This document shows, one piece after another, positions 53,452 to 61,113 of a stretch of 64,000 nt of DNA; the stretch's first letter is position 1; every line of letters starts with the position of its first letter. The stretch is taken from contig JAUSLJ010000033.1 in NCBI GenBank assembly GCA_030646715.1, positions 186,001 to 250,000 on the forward strand. Direction: 5' to 3'. The stretch comes from Agitococcus sp. Its GTDB lineage: Bacteria; Pseudomonadota; Gammaproteobacteria; Pseudomonadales; Moraxellaceae. Below the pieces are notes generated by a model. It was given only the letters and a program-made list of their open reading frames with translations. It had not been told where the DNA came from and made no database searches. Both the position numbers and the translations under genes were made by a program.

Positions 53452-54561
53452 TTAAATCAGATTTTCCTGTTTTTTAATAGAATCTGCCATTTTAAGTATA
53501 AAATCGTTACTAAATCTAAATTTTATATGGTCGTCGTCATCTTCGAAGATAGTCGTCATGTCATCATCATTTACATAGTGCTGAATAAAAGTATGGATTC
53601 TAATTATAGAATCCTTTTTACGAACTAGTATACAGTGACTCATAAGATTAGATTGAAGAGAAATACCCGCAATTTCACTAGGCTCTATATTTATAGTACT
53701 AGTGTGAATTGGACGAATAGTATGAAGCTGCTCATCTTTAATTATATAAGCTGATGCTTGCACTGAATTTTCAATACGTACGCTTCTAATGATTAGATGG
53801 TCTTTTATGTATTTTTGCTTTACGATAAATTGCGGTATTGAAAAACTTACGGTGTCATTATTGAGTTCAGCCTCCCAAAAAACATAAGTGAGATCTCCCA
53901 ACTTTTTAAAGCGGCCTTGATATGATGCAATCTCATATCCTCCGCCAAACATGTTCATAAGTGTCGCCGCATTGTCACCACCACGGAACTCCTCTTGTAA
54001 TAACAAAGACCCTAACATTATAGCACGTGAAATAGCACTCGCAACAATATCGACTTTACCTTTTGCCTTAAAATTGGTCGTTTTTAGTAAGTCTGAAAAC
54101 GCTTGAATGGCAAATGATCCACTTCCCGCAAGATAGACTGTACCTAACGACGGGCTATGAAATTGGCTGGCTCCAAATTGAAACTGCTTAAAACCATTAC
54201 CTTCAATGACAAAACCAACAAAACTTGCCTGATGTTGTCGAAGATCCTCATCGTTACTTAAATGACGAAGAATTATTTCGCAAGTCAGTTGAACTTTCTG
54301 GGAGAGCAAATGGAGATCTGTAATTGCATTTTTCGCCCCAAGCCAACTACCAGCCCATGCAATAACACAATTATCTGAAAGTAATGTGACTTTTTGATAA
54401 AGCCCCATTACAGCCCATCCAGAAGTACCAAAAAAGTCCTGAACCTCTCCTACTGCTGGGACTGCAACTATTCGTTCGCTAGACTCCATCTCTCCTGTTA
54501 TAAGCAGGTCGCCGAATAAAACAGGGCATCCGTCAATGATAAAAGCAGCAATAACGGTCAT
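53452..54561 (-). CDS. proteasome-beta-like Ntn-hydrolase candidate (prophage accessory gene)
   Basis: 369 residues after a strong GGAGG site. The start MTVIAAFIIDGCPVLFGDLL would, after Met removal, give an N-terminal Thr with an Asp at position 17, as in proteasome beta subunits. Further on, LYQKVTLLSDNCVIAWAGS resembles the Lys33-strand-AGS part of that fold (Lys at residue 57, so an insertion of about 23 residues). A glycine-rich stretch (VYLAGSGSF) near 145 fits the later core. The C-terminal 130 residues are acidic and unassigned. No signal peptide. It is cytosolic, transcribed opposite to its neighbour, and not a core phage gene; a defence or exclusion role is inference. Confidence 0.55.
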   Translation of the reverse strand: MTVIAAFIIDGCPVLFGDLLITGEMESSERIVAVPAVGEVQDFFGTSGWAVMGLYQKVTLLSDNCVIAWAGSWLGAKNAITDLHLLSQKVQLTCEIILRHLSNDEDLRQHQASFVGFVIEGNGFKQFQFGASQFHSPSLGTVYLAGSGSFAIQAFSDLLKTTNFKAKGKVDIVASAISRAIMLGSLLLQEEFRGGDNAATLMNMFGGGYEIASYQGRFKKLGDLTYVFWEAELNNDTVSFSIPQFIVKQKYIKDHLIIRSVRIENSVQASAYIIKDEQLHTIRPIHTSTINIEPSEIAGISLQSNLMSHCILVRKKDSIIRIHTFIQHYVNDDDMTTIFEDDDDHIKFRFSNDFILKMADSIKKQENLI

Positions 54562-54719
54562 TTCTTTTCCTCCAAAAGTAAATACAACTCCTAACTACTT
54601 AGCAGTAGGATGCATTATATACACCAAGTTGAGAGTTCGTAGAGCGTATTGAATGTGCATAGTTCAGTCCTCACTTGTTAATATAAAACACGAGCCTGAC
54701 GTAATTCTTACAAATGCAT

Positions 54720-54809
54720 CTATTGCATCATGGTTTTAGCAAGTTCTTGTGCGCGTTGTTGCGACTCGACGGGCATATGTGCGCGAAGTTCAGCGAGTTT
54801 ATTAGACAT
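54720..54809 (-). pseudogene. remnant of an XRE/HigA-type antitoxin start
   Basis: A 29-codon frame, MSNKLAELRAHMPVESQQRA and then QELAKTMMQ. This is the usual N-terminus of HigA-like antitoxins (LRxxMSPExxxRA..), but it stops before the helix-turn-helix. The rest of the 296-bp gap holds nothing coding. Confidence 0.5.
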
Positions 54810-54857
54810 TACGGCCGCCTAATGGGATGGTGTGATATAGCGATAATATAACCTAGA

Positions 54858-55289
54858 TTAAAAAGACTCTCTAAAAATATCCGCTAAAGCTTTAAGTCTT
54901 TTCATGTGCTCAAAATCAAGCATTTTTGTATGGCCATCGGGTCTAAGAATATCAAGGATGAGATAGGCGTTAGGGTCTTTAATACCATTTGCATAAATCA
55001 TAATATGATTTGAAACGGGAATACGGCCTTTAGAAATATGATGAATCCATTCTTTGGCAATTTGCTTGGGGGAATTGGGTTTAATGTGAACTTTGTGTAA
55101 AACGTCACGCACTTCAGGCGGCATGGTTAAGCCTTCGTCTTTTCCAAAAAACGGATGACCAAGAGAAACACCAATGACAGTCGAAGAACCATCATTTTTG
55201 TATTGCTCGAAATTTTCTTTAATAGATGTCTGTTCAGATTTAGAAAGGCGAGCTTTTACCAAGGATTCCATGTAAACAGTAACGGTCAA
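54858..55289 (-). CDS. YafO-type toxin (mRNA interferase family)
   Basis: 143 residues if the TTG at 55289 is the start (AAAGGGA upstream); an ATG at 55271 would give 137. The N-terminal VYMESLVKARLSKSE and the C-terminal AYLILDILRPDGHTKM followed by MKRLKALADIFRESF match the YafO pattern. YafO cleaves mRNA at the ribosome. It follows a short antitoxin-like gene by 44 bp. The pair probably stabilises the prophage. Confidence 0.78.
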   Translation of the reverse strand: MTVTVYMESLVKARLSKSEQTSIKENFEQYKNDGSSTVIGVSLGHPFFGKDEGLTMPPEVRDVLHKVHIKPNSPKQIAKEWIHHISKGRIPVSNHIMIYANGIKDPNAYLILDILRPDGHTKMLDFEHMKRLKALADIFRESF

Positions 55290-55333
55290 GTGACATTATC
55301 CCTTTAAACAAAGAACCTTGGTAACAATACAAA

Positions 55334-55507
55334 TTAATCAAGTTTTTCAAAAACAGGTTTACGGCCTTGATCCATTTGCTTTAAAGACTCAAGAACACCC
55401 GAATGCAGATTTTTACAAGTAGACTCCGTGATAGAAGATACTTTTTTAGTCGCAGATTTACGGGATGTAGTAGCACCCTCTAATTTTTTAATGGCTACGG
55501 CTTGCAT
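55334..55507 (-). CDS. short antitoxin partner of the YafO-type toxin
   Basis: 57 residues from the ATG at 55507 (GAGAGG upstream). Lys/Ser/Thr-rich and probably unfolded in part (KKLEGATTSRKSATKKVSS), ending RKPVFEKLD. It is not like YafN of E. coli; identification as antitoxin is by position directly before the toxin and small size. Confidence 0.6.
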   Translation of the reverse strand: MQAVAIKKLEGATTSRKSATKKVSSITESTCKNLHSGVLESLKQMDQGRKPVFEKLD

Positions 55508-55618
55508 AGCGACACCTCTCACATAACGTAATATGGTTAACGTAGATACAATTCCATGTACCTTGGTTAATTATGAGTTAACAGTTGTTAAATATCAACG
55601 CGGATAAAGTAAACGTAG

Positions 55619-55737
55619 AAAAATGCCGACAAAGTGACGACGCTATAGTGTTATATAGTGAAAAACTAAGCTATAAAATAGTACAAAAGCTAATGTTTTC
55701 AAGGCGTAGTGTCATTTAGTGAAACATAGCAGATGAC
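55619..55737. repeat. right-end repeats of the prophage (candidate integrase arm sites)
   Basis: A 24-bp copy of the int 3' end (55619-55642 against 45154-45177, one mismatch). Two 17-bp direct repeats, AGTGTTATATAGTGAAA (55647-55663) and AGTGTCATTTAGTGAAA (55708-55724), match at 15 of 17. They lie just inside attR, the position of integrase arm-binding sites. Confidence 0.6.
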
Positions 55738-55783
55738 TGAAAATCCGCGTGTCACCAGTTCGATTCTGGTCTAGGCCACCATA
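55738..55783. other. attR of the prophage
   Basis: Copy of tRNA-Phe from anticodon loop to CCA, with T at 55772 in place of C. It has no 5' half, so it is not a functional tRNA. Confidence 0.9.
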
Positions 55784-55796
55784 AAATCAATAACTT

Positions 55797-55815
55797 AGCC
55801 GACCTTGTGTCGGCT
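55797..55815 (+). terminator. terminator just right of attR
   Basis: Perfect 7-bp stem AGCCGAC/GTCGGCT with a 5-nt loop, followed by TTGTTATTT. It may be the terminator that followed the tRNA before this prophage inserted. Confidence 0.7.
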
Positions 55816-56323
55816 TTGTTATTTCTGGGGTTACACGGGGGTTACGGTTTTGGTTAAAGATAGTTAATATTTAATCTTATCTGACTGACTTTAGACAATA
55901 AAAAAACACCCAAAACAAACCTAAAACATGATTTTTCAGTATAAAACTTGAAATAATTTGATGGTTTGGTAAGTGCTGATTAACCTCAAATCTGTATTTT
56001 GGGTTCGTAAAAAAATGGCTAGGGCGCGGTCTCATCCAGTGATTGCCTAGAGTTATCATGCCTCCTGCCTTCGGCTATGGTCGAATTTGACTTTCGTTTT
56101 AGCCATTTTTTGCGGAAAAAATGATTTATCAACTTTTTAAGTGCTGATTAAAATCTATTATTAGATTGGTTGTTTTGAGAGTGATATTTTCGCCTATTTG
56201 ATAGAACAGATGTCGCTTTTAGCAGCTATGTGGTAACTACCCCTACTCGTATCACAGAATTACGCCGTCAATTTCTGGCAGCAGGCTTGCCTATTTGACG
56301 CGCTATTATCACTATTTTCATTT

Positions 56324-56459
56324 GCAGTTAATGCTGACCTGACGCGATGAAATGCAGTTCTGAAAATGAAATGCAGGCTCTGTGGCAATTAATCCTGTCC
56401 TGAGACCCTCGATAGATGCACTTAATTCTGGCCTCAAATCGCGGTGAATGCTGTCCTGA
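56324..56459. repeat. array of four degenerate 19-bp direct repeats (IS21-end-like)
   Basis: Units at 56324-56342 (GCAGTTAATGCTGACCTGA), 56385-56403 (GCAATTAATCCTGTCCTGA), 56418-56436 (GCACTTAATTCTGGCCTCA) and 56441-56459 (GCGGTGAATGCTGTCCTGA). The 12-mer GCTACATTTAAT follows at 56479. Repeated units like these mark the ends of IS21-family elements, but no transposase gene is present. Similar sequence recurs at 61009-61051. Confidence 0.6.
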
Positions 56460-56515
56460 GCGGTTTAAAATGCAAGCCGCTACATTTAATTTTCAAAAAA
56501 TGGCACGGGCTGCAT

Positions 56516-57124
56516 TCAATCATCAATGTGCGTTTTAGAGGCAGAATGTGCGATACGCACGAGTTCCACTGCGATCTCCTCTGGAGAGAGAATAAAGTAT
56601 ATGCAGCCAGTAGCAATGGCACTCTCCGGCATGTCGGGCTGTTTGGCCGTATCAGGTCTTTGCGCGATAGTAATGCCGCCAACATCTCTGAAGGCGCACA
56701 GCGCTGCCGCGCCGTCACCGTCATAGCCTGAGACAATGATAGCGACGAGCTGGCCGTCCCAGTTTTCGGTTAGCGATCGAAGGAAGACGGTAATGACGTC
56801 TGGCCATCCGCATGGCTTTGATACCGGTCTAAGGCGGAATTGCCCGTCCGTGACGTGCAGGTCACGCTGTTCTGGGATAATGTATACGCGGTTAGGCTGA
56901 ATGAGTAAGCACTCTGTGATTAGTTCAACTGGCATCTCTGTATAGTTTGGAAGAATCTCATGTAGCAAAGTTGCAAAGTTCCTCACATGGTTGACGATGA
57001 CAATGGCGACTCCCATATCGGCAGGAAGATGCTTTAGTAGCCGAGTATAGGCGTCGAGTCCGCCAGCAGACCCACCAACACAAACCACAGGGAAGGCCTT
57101 GCCACATCCTAGATCGCATGTCAT
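56516..57124 (-). CDS. orphan CheB-type methylesterase domain
   Basis: 202 residues, the whole of a stand-alone CheB catalytic domain without a receiver domain. The catalytic Ser is in VGGSAGG near 18-24, the His in VNHVRN near 45, and the Asp in SGYDGDG near 134. It removes methyl groups from chemoreceptor glutamates in known systems, but no chemotaxis gene is nearby. Its base composition is richer in G/C than the flanks. It lies between the repeat array and a broken fic gene, suggesting transfer. Confidence 0.85.
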   Translation of the reverse strand: MTCDLGCGKAFPVVCVGGSAGGLDAYTRLLKHLPADMGVAIVIVNHVRNFATLLHEILPNYTEMPVELITECLLIQPNRVYIIPEQRDLHVTDGQFRLRPVSKPCGWPDVITVFLRSLTENWDGQLVAIIVSGYDGDGAAALCAFRDVGGITIAQRPDTAKQPDMPESAIATGCIYFILSPEEIAVELVRIAHSASKTHIDD

Positions 57125-57309
57125 TTTCTATCCTTCATTAATTGAAATGGCCTCATCTAGAAGCAGTCGCGCGATAGATCTATGCAGACTAATTTAGTCT
57201 CGCGCAGTATCATATGCAGCATGGTTATGGTTTTTTTTTCGCAAGCGTGCGTTGCAATGCACTACATGAATACACTTTACTAGCCTTGTAACGTTTAGCG
57301 AATAATTAA

Positions 57310-57768
57310 TTAGTTATTCGCTGTCGGGGCTGTCAGGTTGGTACTGATAAGGCTATGAATAAGTTTCGCGTGAGCAGGGTCAAACTTATAAGTTTCGGGT
57401 GTTGCTTTAACTGCTTCGGCATAGTCTTTGGCAAAACTATAAGCATTCTTGATGTTAACAATGCGTCTTTCTGCTTCACGTTGTATTTGCTCTGGTGAAA
57501 GCTGTAATACTGCCGATGTTTCCTCCTCGCTCAAATCACCGCCTTCAATGGTGTTGGTTCCGAATACGCTGGCCGCAATAACTTCCTTTTCGAGTTGTGC
57601 GGAAATTTGCGATAAAGATAGCTTGCTGAAATGCTCTTGAGCATCTGCAACCCTATCAAATAGGGGCGTAAGGCTAGGCATATCAAGACCAATCTGAAAG
57701 GTAAAAAAGCCTGAACGGTAGGTTTCTACACGCAGGGTGGTTTCATTCGTCCAGATAAATCAGTCCAT
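57310..57768 (-). pseudogene. broken Fic-family protein gene
   Basis: From ATG 57768 the reading is MD-stop-FIWTNETTLRVETYRSG, so codon 3 is a nonsense codon. The frame then stays open through the Fic N-terminal region with the inhibitory-helix motif ASVFGTNTIEGGDLS and ends at LISTNLTAPTANN. The catalytic HPFxxGNGR loop is missing. Loss of both start region and active site marks it as dead. A shorter frame from ATG 57681 could still be translated, but without activity. Confidence 0.8.
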
Positions 57769-58257
57769 AAGCTCACCTTTTTGTCTGTGAAAATGTCCAG
57801 TCTTATCTTTAAAATACAATTGGTTGTATGAGGTTTAAATGATTTTATGTCCACGATATGACTCTATCATCTGTCCATCAATACCCACAAGCTTGATTGA
57901 GAATGTGCCGCTGTTGACAAACTTCGGAGCTATCAATGCGTTAGCTTTGCATCAAGTCTTCTAAATGTCGTAAAAATGACGGTGCGATAGTGTCTCATAG
58001 CAAATAATTAAAATCCGTGTGTCACTCGTTCGATTCAGTCTATGCCATCATGATTCTCAAAAGCCATATCCAGCTAACGAATTTTCTCTTTTAGCAATTA
58101 GCTTCACCACTCAGCTTCTGTCTAGTTTCCTTCCGCCAAGCTCATGCTACACTCAAAGCATCTAAAAAAATCTAATATAATGGCCATGGGCTGGTCGCAA
58201 TCTTTTACTTACGTTTGTCGGTGAAAGTCGTTGTTGCAGTGATAAGGAATAACACAA
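57769..58257. other. 489-bp gap with a decayed att and the sensor-kinase leader
   Basis: No credible gene. It holds the third tRNA-Phe remnant (58008-58051) and the sequence that must contain the sensor-kinase promoter. Confidence 0.5.
58008..58051. other. decayed third copy of the tRNA-Phe 3' half (old att)
   Basis: TTAAAATCCGTGTGTCACTCG and then TTCGATTCAGTCTATGCCATC align along the whole attR block with a few changes and one missing base. The sequence just before it (ATAGTGTCTCATAGCA) also matches the flank of attR. It shares the TCTA variant with attR rather than the tRNA. Confidence 0.75.
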
Positions 58258-61008
58258 ATGCCGTATGTATTTTCTAACTTTAGTATCACCAAAGAGCGAT
58301 TATCACGTCGTTTGTTGTTTTGGATTATTTTAATTAGTTCGGCATTTACTTTAGTGGCAACAGCTACGCAATTGTTTATGGATTATAAAAAAGATATTAA
58401 CCATTTGAATGATACTTTAATAGAAGTCGAAACAACCATTTTACCTTCAGTGGGGATTGCCACTTGGAACTACGATAAAACATTATTAAACACCATTCTG
58501 ACAGGTATTGATGCCCAAGATAATATTGATGCGGTCATGGTATTGAATAATGACGGCTCAGAGTTAATGAAGGTAGGCAATGATCATATTGAGAGTCGTG
58601 TCGAAAAATCCTATCCCATTATGATTACTTCGCAAAGTGATTATGCCGACGACAGCCCGCAAGAAATAGGTACTTTAGTTGTTGTTGCTTCCTTGGAGCA
58701 TATTTATTCGCAATTGATTGACAAAGCATTCACATTACTAATCACACAAGGCATAAAAACTTTTTTTATGTCTATTTGTATTTTAATTTTAGTGGAAAGA
58801 CTAATTATTACCCACCTCAATGAGCTAGGTCGTTGGGCAAGTAATATCAGTTTATATAATTTAGATAAGCCATTAATATTACACCGTAAGTCATTAGAAA
58901 AAGATATTCTCAATCATTTAACCGATACCATTAACAATATGCGCGTGGGTATTCTCGAAGCCTTAAAGAAACGTGAAGAAGCCGAAGCAGCAGAAAAAAC
59001 CAGTCAAGCCTTACTACATTCTGTGGCTGATAACACTCCTGCAATTATTTATATTAAAGATATACAAGGACGCTATTTATTAGTGAATCAGCAGTTTCTT
59101 AAAGTATTTAATACCAGCCTTGAAAAGGTCATTGGTAAAACAGATGCTGATTTTTTTGATCATCGTGTAGGTGGTGGACTTAATAATAATGAGCAGCTGG
59201 TATTACGGAATAAACACTCAATCATTTTTGAGCAGTGTATTAGTTATGACGGGGAAGATCATCATTATAATGTCGTGATTTCTCCTATTTTTGATGAGCA
59301 TGGTGAAGTGATTCAAACAAGTGCCGTCGCTTCTGATATTACCAGCATGATTCAAAAAAGTAATATTATTTCCGAGTTATATGAAAGTTTAGAACGTAAA
59401 GTGCAAGAGCGTACACACCAATTATTAGAAGCAAAAAAAGAGGCGGAAGTAGCGACATTAGCAAAGAGCCAATTTTTAGCGAAAATGAGCCATGAAATTA
59501 GAACGCCGATGAGTGGTGTGCTGGGTATGTCCGAGTTATTGGCGGATATGGCATTAACGCCAGAGCAAAAAAAATGTAATGATATTATTTATTCTTCAGG
59601 CCAAACGCTGCTCACGGTGATTAACGATATTTTGGATTATTCTAAAATTGAAGCGGGCAAAATGGAGTTGGAGTGTATTTCTTTTAGTATTGAGCAAACG
59701 ATTTTAGACGTGTTGCACGTTTTTAGGATGCGTTGTTATCAAAAGCATTTAACGCTTATCGCCGATATTTCCCCGAAAGTGCCTGATTTTGTAATGGGCG
59801 ACCCCACACGTTTTAAACAAATATTATTTAATTTAATTGGCAATGCCATTAAGTTTACCGAGCATGGCTCTATTGTCGTCATTGTGGAGTTAGGCACAGA
59901 TAAATTAGATGAAATTAATGTGATTGTAAAAGATACGGGCGTGGGCATGACTGCGGAAGTCAAAAACAAATTGTTTACCGCGTTTTCGCAAGCAGATTCG
60001 TCGATTACGCGCACCTATGGCGGGACAGGTTTAGGCTTAACGATTTGCAAACAGTTAGCGTTGTTGATGGGCGGGGATATTGGTATTGATAGTGAGGAGG
60101 GCAAAGGTTCGGCGTTTTGGGTGACGCTGCATTTACCACAAGATCATAAGGCCATCGTCAATCATGAAGCGCAACAGTTATTGTACAACAAACGTATTTT
60201 ATTCATTGATGCTAGCGATATGTATCGGACGGTCATCAAAAAAATAGCAAGTGACGCACAAGTTTATTTGGATGCTTTTGAGAGTGTTACGGCGGCAATA
60301 GAGGCCTGTCATCAACAGCAGGCAATAGGCGATGTCTATGATTTGGTCTTGTGTGATGGCGAGATTCCTGTCAACGAGCATGTGCTATTGAGCAGTCATT
60401 TTGTCAACACAACTACCAAGTTGGTGCTAATGACAGCAGGTTCGTTGCCAAAAAAAGATACTGCATACAGCAGCAAATATGCACAGATGGTGAGTAAGCC
60501 TTTAGCGGCCAGTGAATTTAGCGCAGTGTTATTAACCGTGTTCGGCCTCGTTAAAGAACCACAGCCGAAGTTGGAGTCAATGCAACAACTTGCAGATTCA
60601 AGCGTGATAACCGAACAAAAGCTGCGTATTTTAGTCGTTGATGATAATGCCGTGAATCGAATGGTAATGGCGGGAATGTTAAAAAAATGTCAACAGACGG
60701 CCAGTTATGCCGAGAACGGATTGGAAGCCGTGAATATGACTTCAGTCAGTCAAGCGAGGTTTGATGTCGTTTTTATGGATTGCGAAATGCCGATTATGGA
60801 TGGTTACACGGCGACGAAAAAAATTCGTGAATGGGAGTTGGCTTCTAATAACAGCCGTATGTTAATAGTGGCATTGACTGCACACGCATTGCCAGAGCAA
60901 GCCCAAATATGTAAAGACAATGGCATGGATGAATATATGGTCAAACCGATTAATCTTCGTGCTTTGGAAGATACACTCGCCGTTGCACTGGCGCGCCTTG
61001 AAAAATAG
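58258..61008 (+). CDS. hybrid sensor histidine kinase with two receiver domains
   Basis: 916 residues. A membrane helix near 18-40 and a second near 160-182 enclose a periplasmic sensor region of about 120 residues. Then come a HAMP-like stretch, a PAS domain (NTPAIIYIKDIQGRYLLVN, near 255-380), a coiled coil, and HisKA with phospho-His in FLAKMSHEIRTPMSG near 411. The ATPase domain has NLIGNAIKFTEHGS and GTGLGLTICK. Receiver 1 near 640-765 is degenerate (VLCDGEIP). Receiver 2 near 790-910 is canonical (ILVVDDNAVNR, VVFMDCEMPIMDGY, LTAHAL, VKPI). No response regulator is next to it. The ligand is unknown. Confidence 0.92.
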   Translation: MPYVFSNFSITKERLSRRLLFWIILISSAFTLVATATQLFMDYKKDINHLNDTLIEVETTILPSVGIATWNYDKTLLNTILTGIDAQDNIDAVMVLNNDGSELMKVGNDHIESRVEKSYPIMITSQSDYADDSPQEIGTLVVVASLEHIYSQLIDKAFTLLITQGIKTFFMSICILILVERLIITHLNELGRWASNISLYNLDKPLILHRKSLEKDILNHLTDTINNMRVGILEALKKREEAEAAEKTSQALLHSVADNTPAIIYIKDIQGRYLLVNQQFLKVFNTSLEKVIGKTDADFFDHRVGGGLNNNEQLVLRNKHSIIFEQCISYDGEDHHYNVVISPIFDEHGEVIQTSAVASDITSMIQKSNIISELYESLERKVQERTHQLLEAKKEAEVATLAKSQFLAKMSHEIRTPMSGVLGMSELLADMALTPEQKKCNDIIYSSGQTLLTVINDILDYSKIEAGKMELECISFSIEQTILDVLHVFRMRCYQKHLTLIADISPKVPDFVMGDPTRFKQILFNLIGNAIKFTEHGSIVVIVELGTDKLDEINVIVKDTGVGMTAEVKNKLFTAFSQADSSITRTYGGTGLGLTICKQLALLMGGDIGIDSEEGKGSAFWVTLHLPQDHKAIVNHEAQQLLYNKRILFIDASDMYRTVIKKIASDAQVYLDAFESVTAAIEACHQQQAIGDVYDLVLCDGEIPVNEHVLLSSHFVNTTTKLVLMTAGSLPKKDTAYSSKYAQMVSKPLAASEFSAVLLTVFGLVKEPQPKLESMQQLADSSVITEQKLRILVVDDNAVNRMVMAGMLKKCQQTASYAENGLEAVNMTSVSQARFDVVFMDCEMPIMDGYTATKKIREWELASNNSRMLIVALTAHALPEQAQICKDNGMDEYMVKPINLRALEDTLAVALARLEK

Positions 61009-61051
61009 GCTACATTTAATCCAGTGCTGTTGAGGCAATTAATGCTACTGA
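61009..61051. repeat. second site of the IS21-end-like repeat
   Basis: GCTACATTTAAT (identical to 56479-56490) and then GCAATTAATGCTACTGA at 61035-61051, close to the 19-bp units at 56324-56459. It starts at the base after the sensor-kinase stop. Confidence 0.5.
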
Positions 61052-61113
61052 AATAAGTTTTTAAAACAAGATGTTACGACATAAATCAACAAAAATAACG
61101 ATTGAGGTTAGAT

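Larger units (their letters stand above)
45047..55783 (-). mobile_element. Pf-like inovirus (filamentous phage) prophage, about 10.7 kb
   Basis: Bounded by a 46-bp tRNA-Phe duplication, att to att 10,691 bp. Gene order on the minus strand, read from the integrase end, is int, rep, zot (pI), pVI, pIII, small coat genes, membrane protein, SSB-like gene, small gene and excisionase-like gene, then a divergent repressor. This is the order of Pseudomonas Pf prophages. All structural genes look intact. No pIV secretin is encoded, so virions would leave by a host secretin, as for Pf and CTX phages. The repressor side carries accessory genes, including a toxin-antitoxin pair. Confidence 0.92.
55784..56515. 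other. non-coding scar right of the prophage
   Basis: About 730 bp with no credible gene. It begins with a terminator hairpin, has a repeated GTGCTGATTAA segment near 55972 and 56142, and ends in the repeat array at 56324-56459. It looks like the decayed interior of an older mobile element. Confidence 0.5.

Noticed and set aside
55738-55783. Second tRNA-Phe gene
   Set aside because: Lacks the 5' acceptor, D-arm and anticodon stem 5' side; it is attR.
56324-56459. CRISPR array
   Set aside because: Repeats are short, degenerate and unevenly spaced, with no cas genes.
56444-56731. 95-codon plus-strand frame opposite the CheB gene
   Set aside because: CheB on the minus strand has a full catalytic triad; this frame is its complement.
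58008-58051. Possible tRNA gene
   Set aside because: Only a degenerate 3' half; no 5' half to fold.
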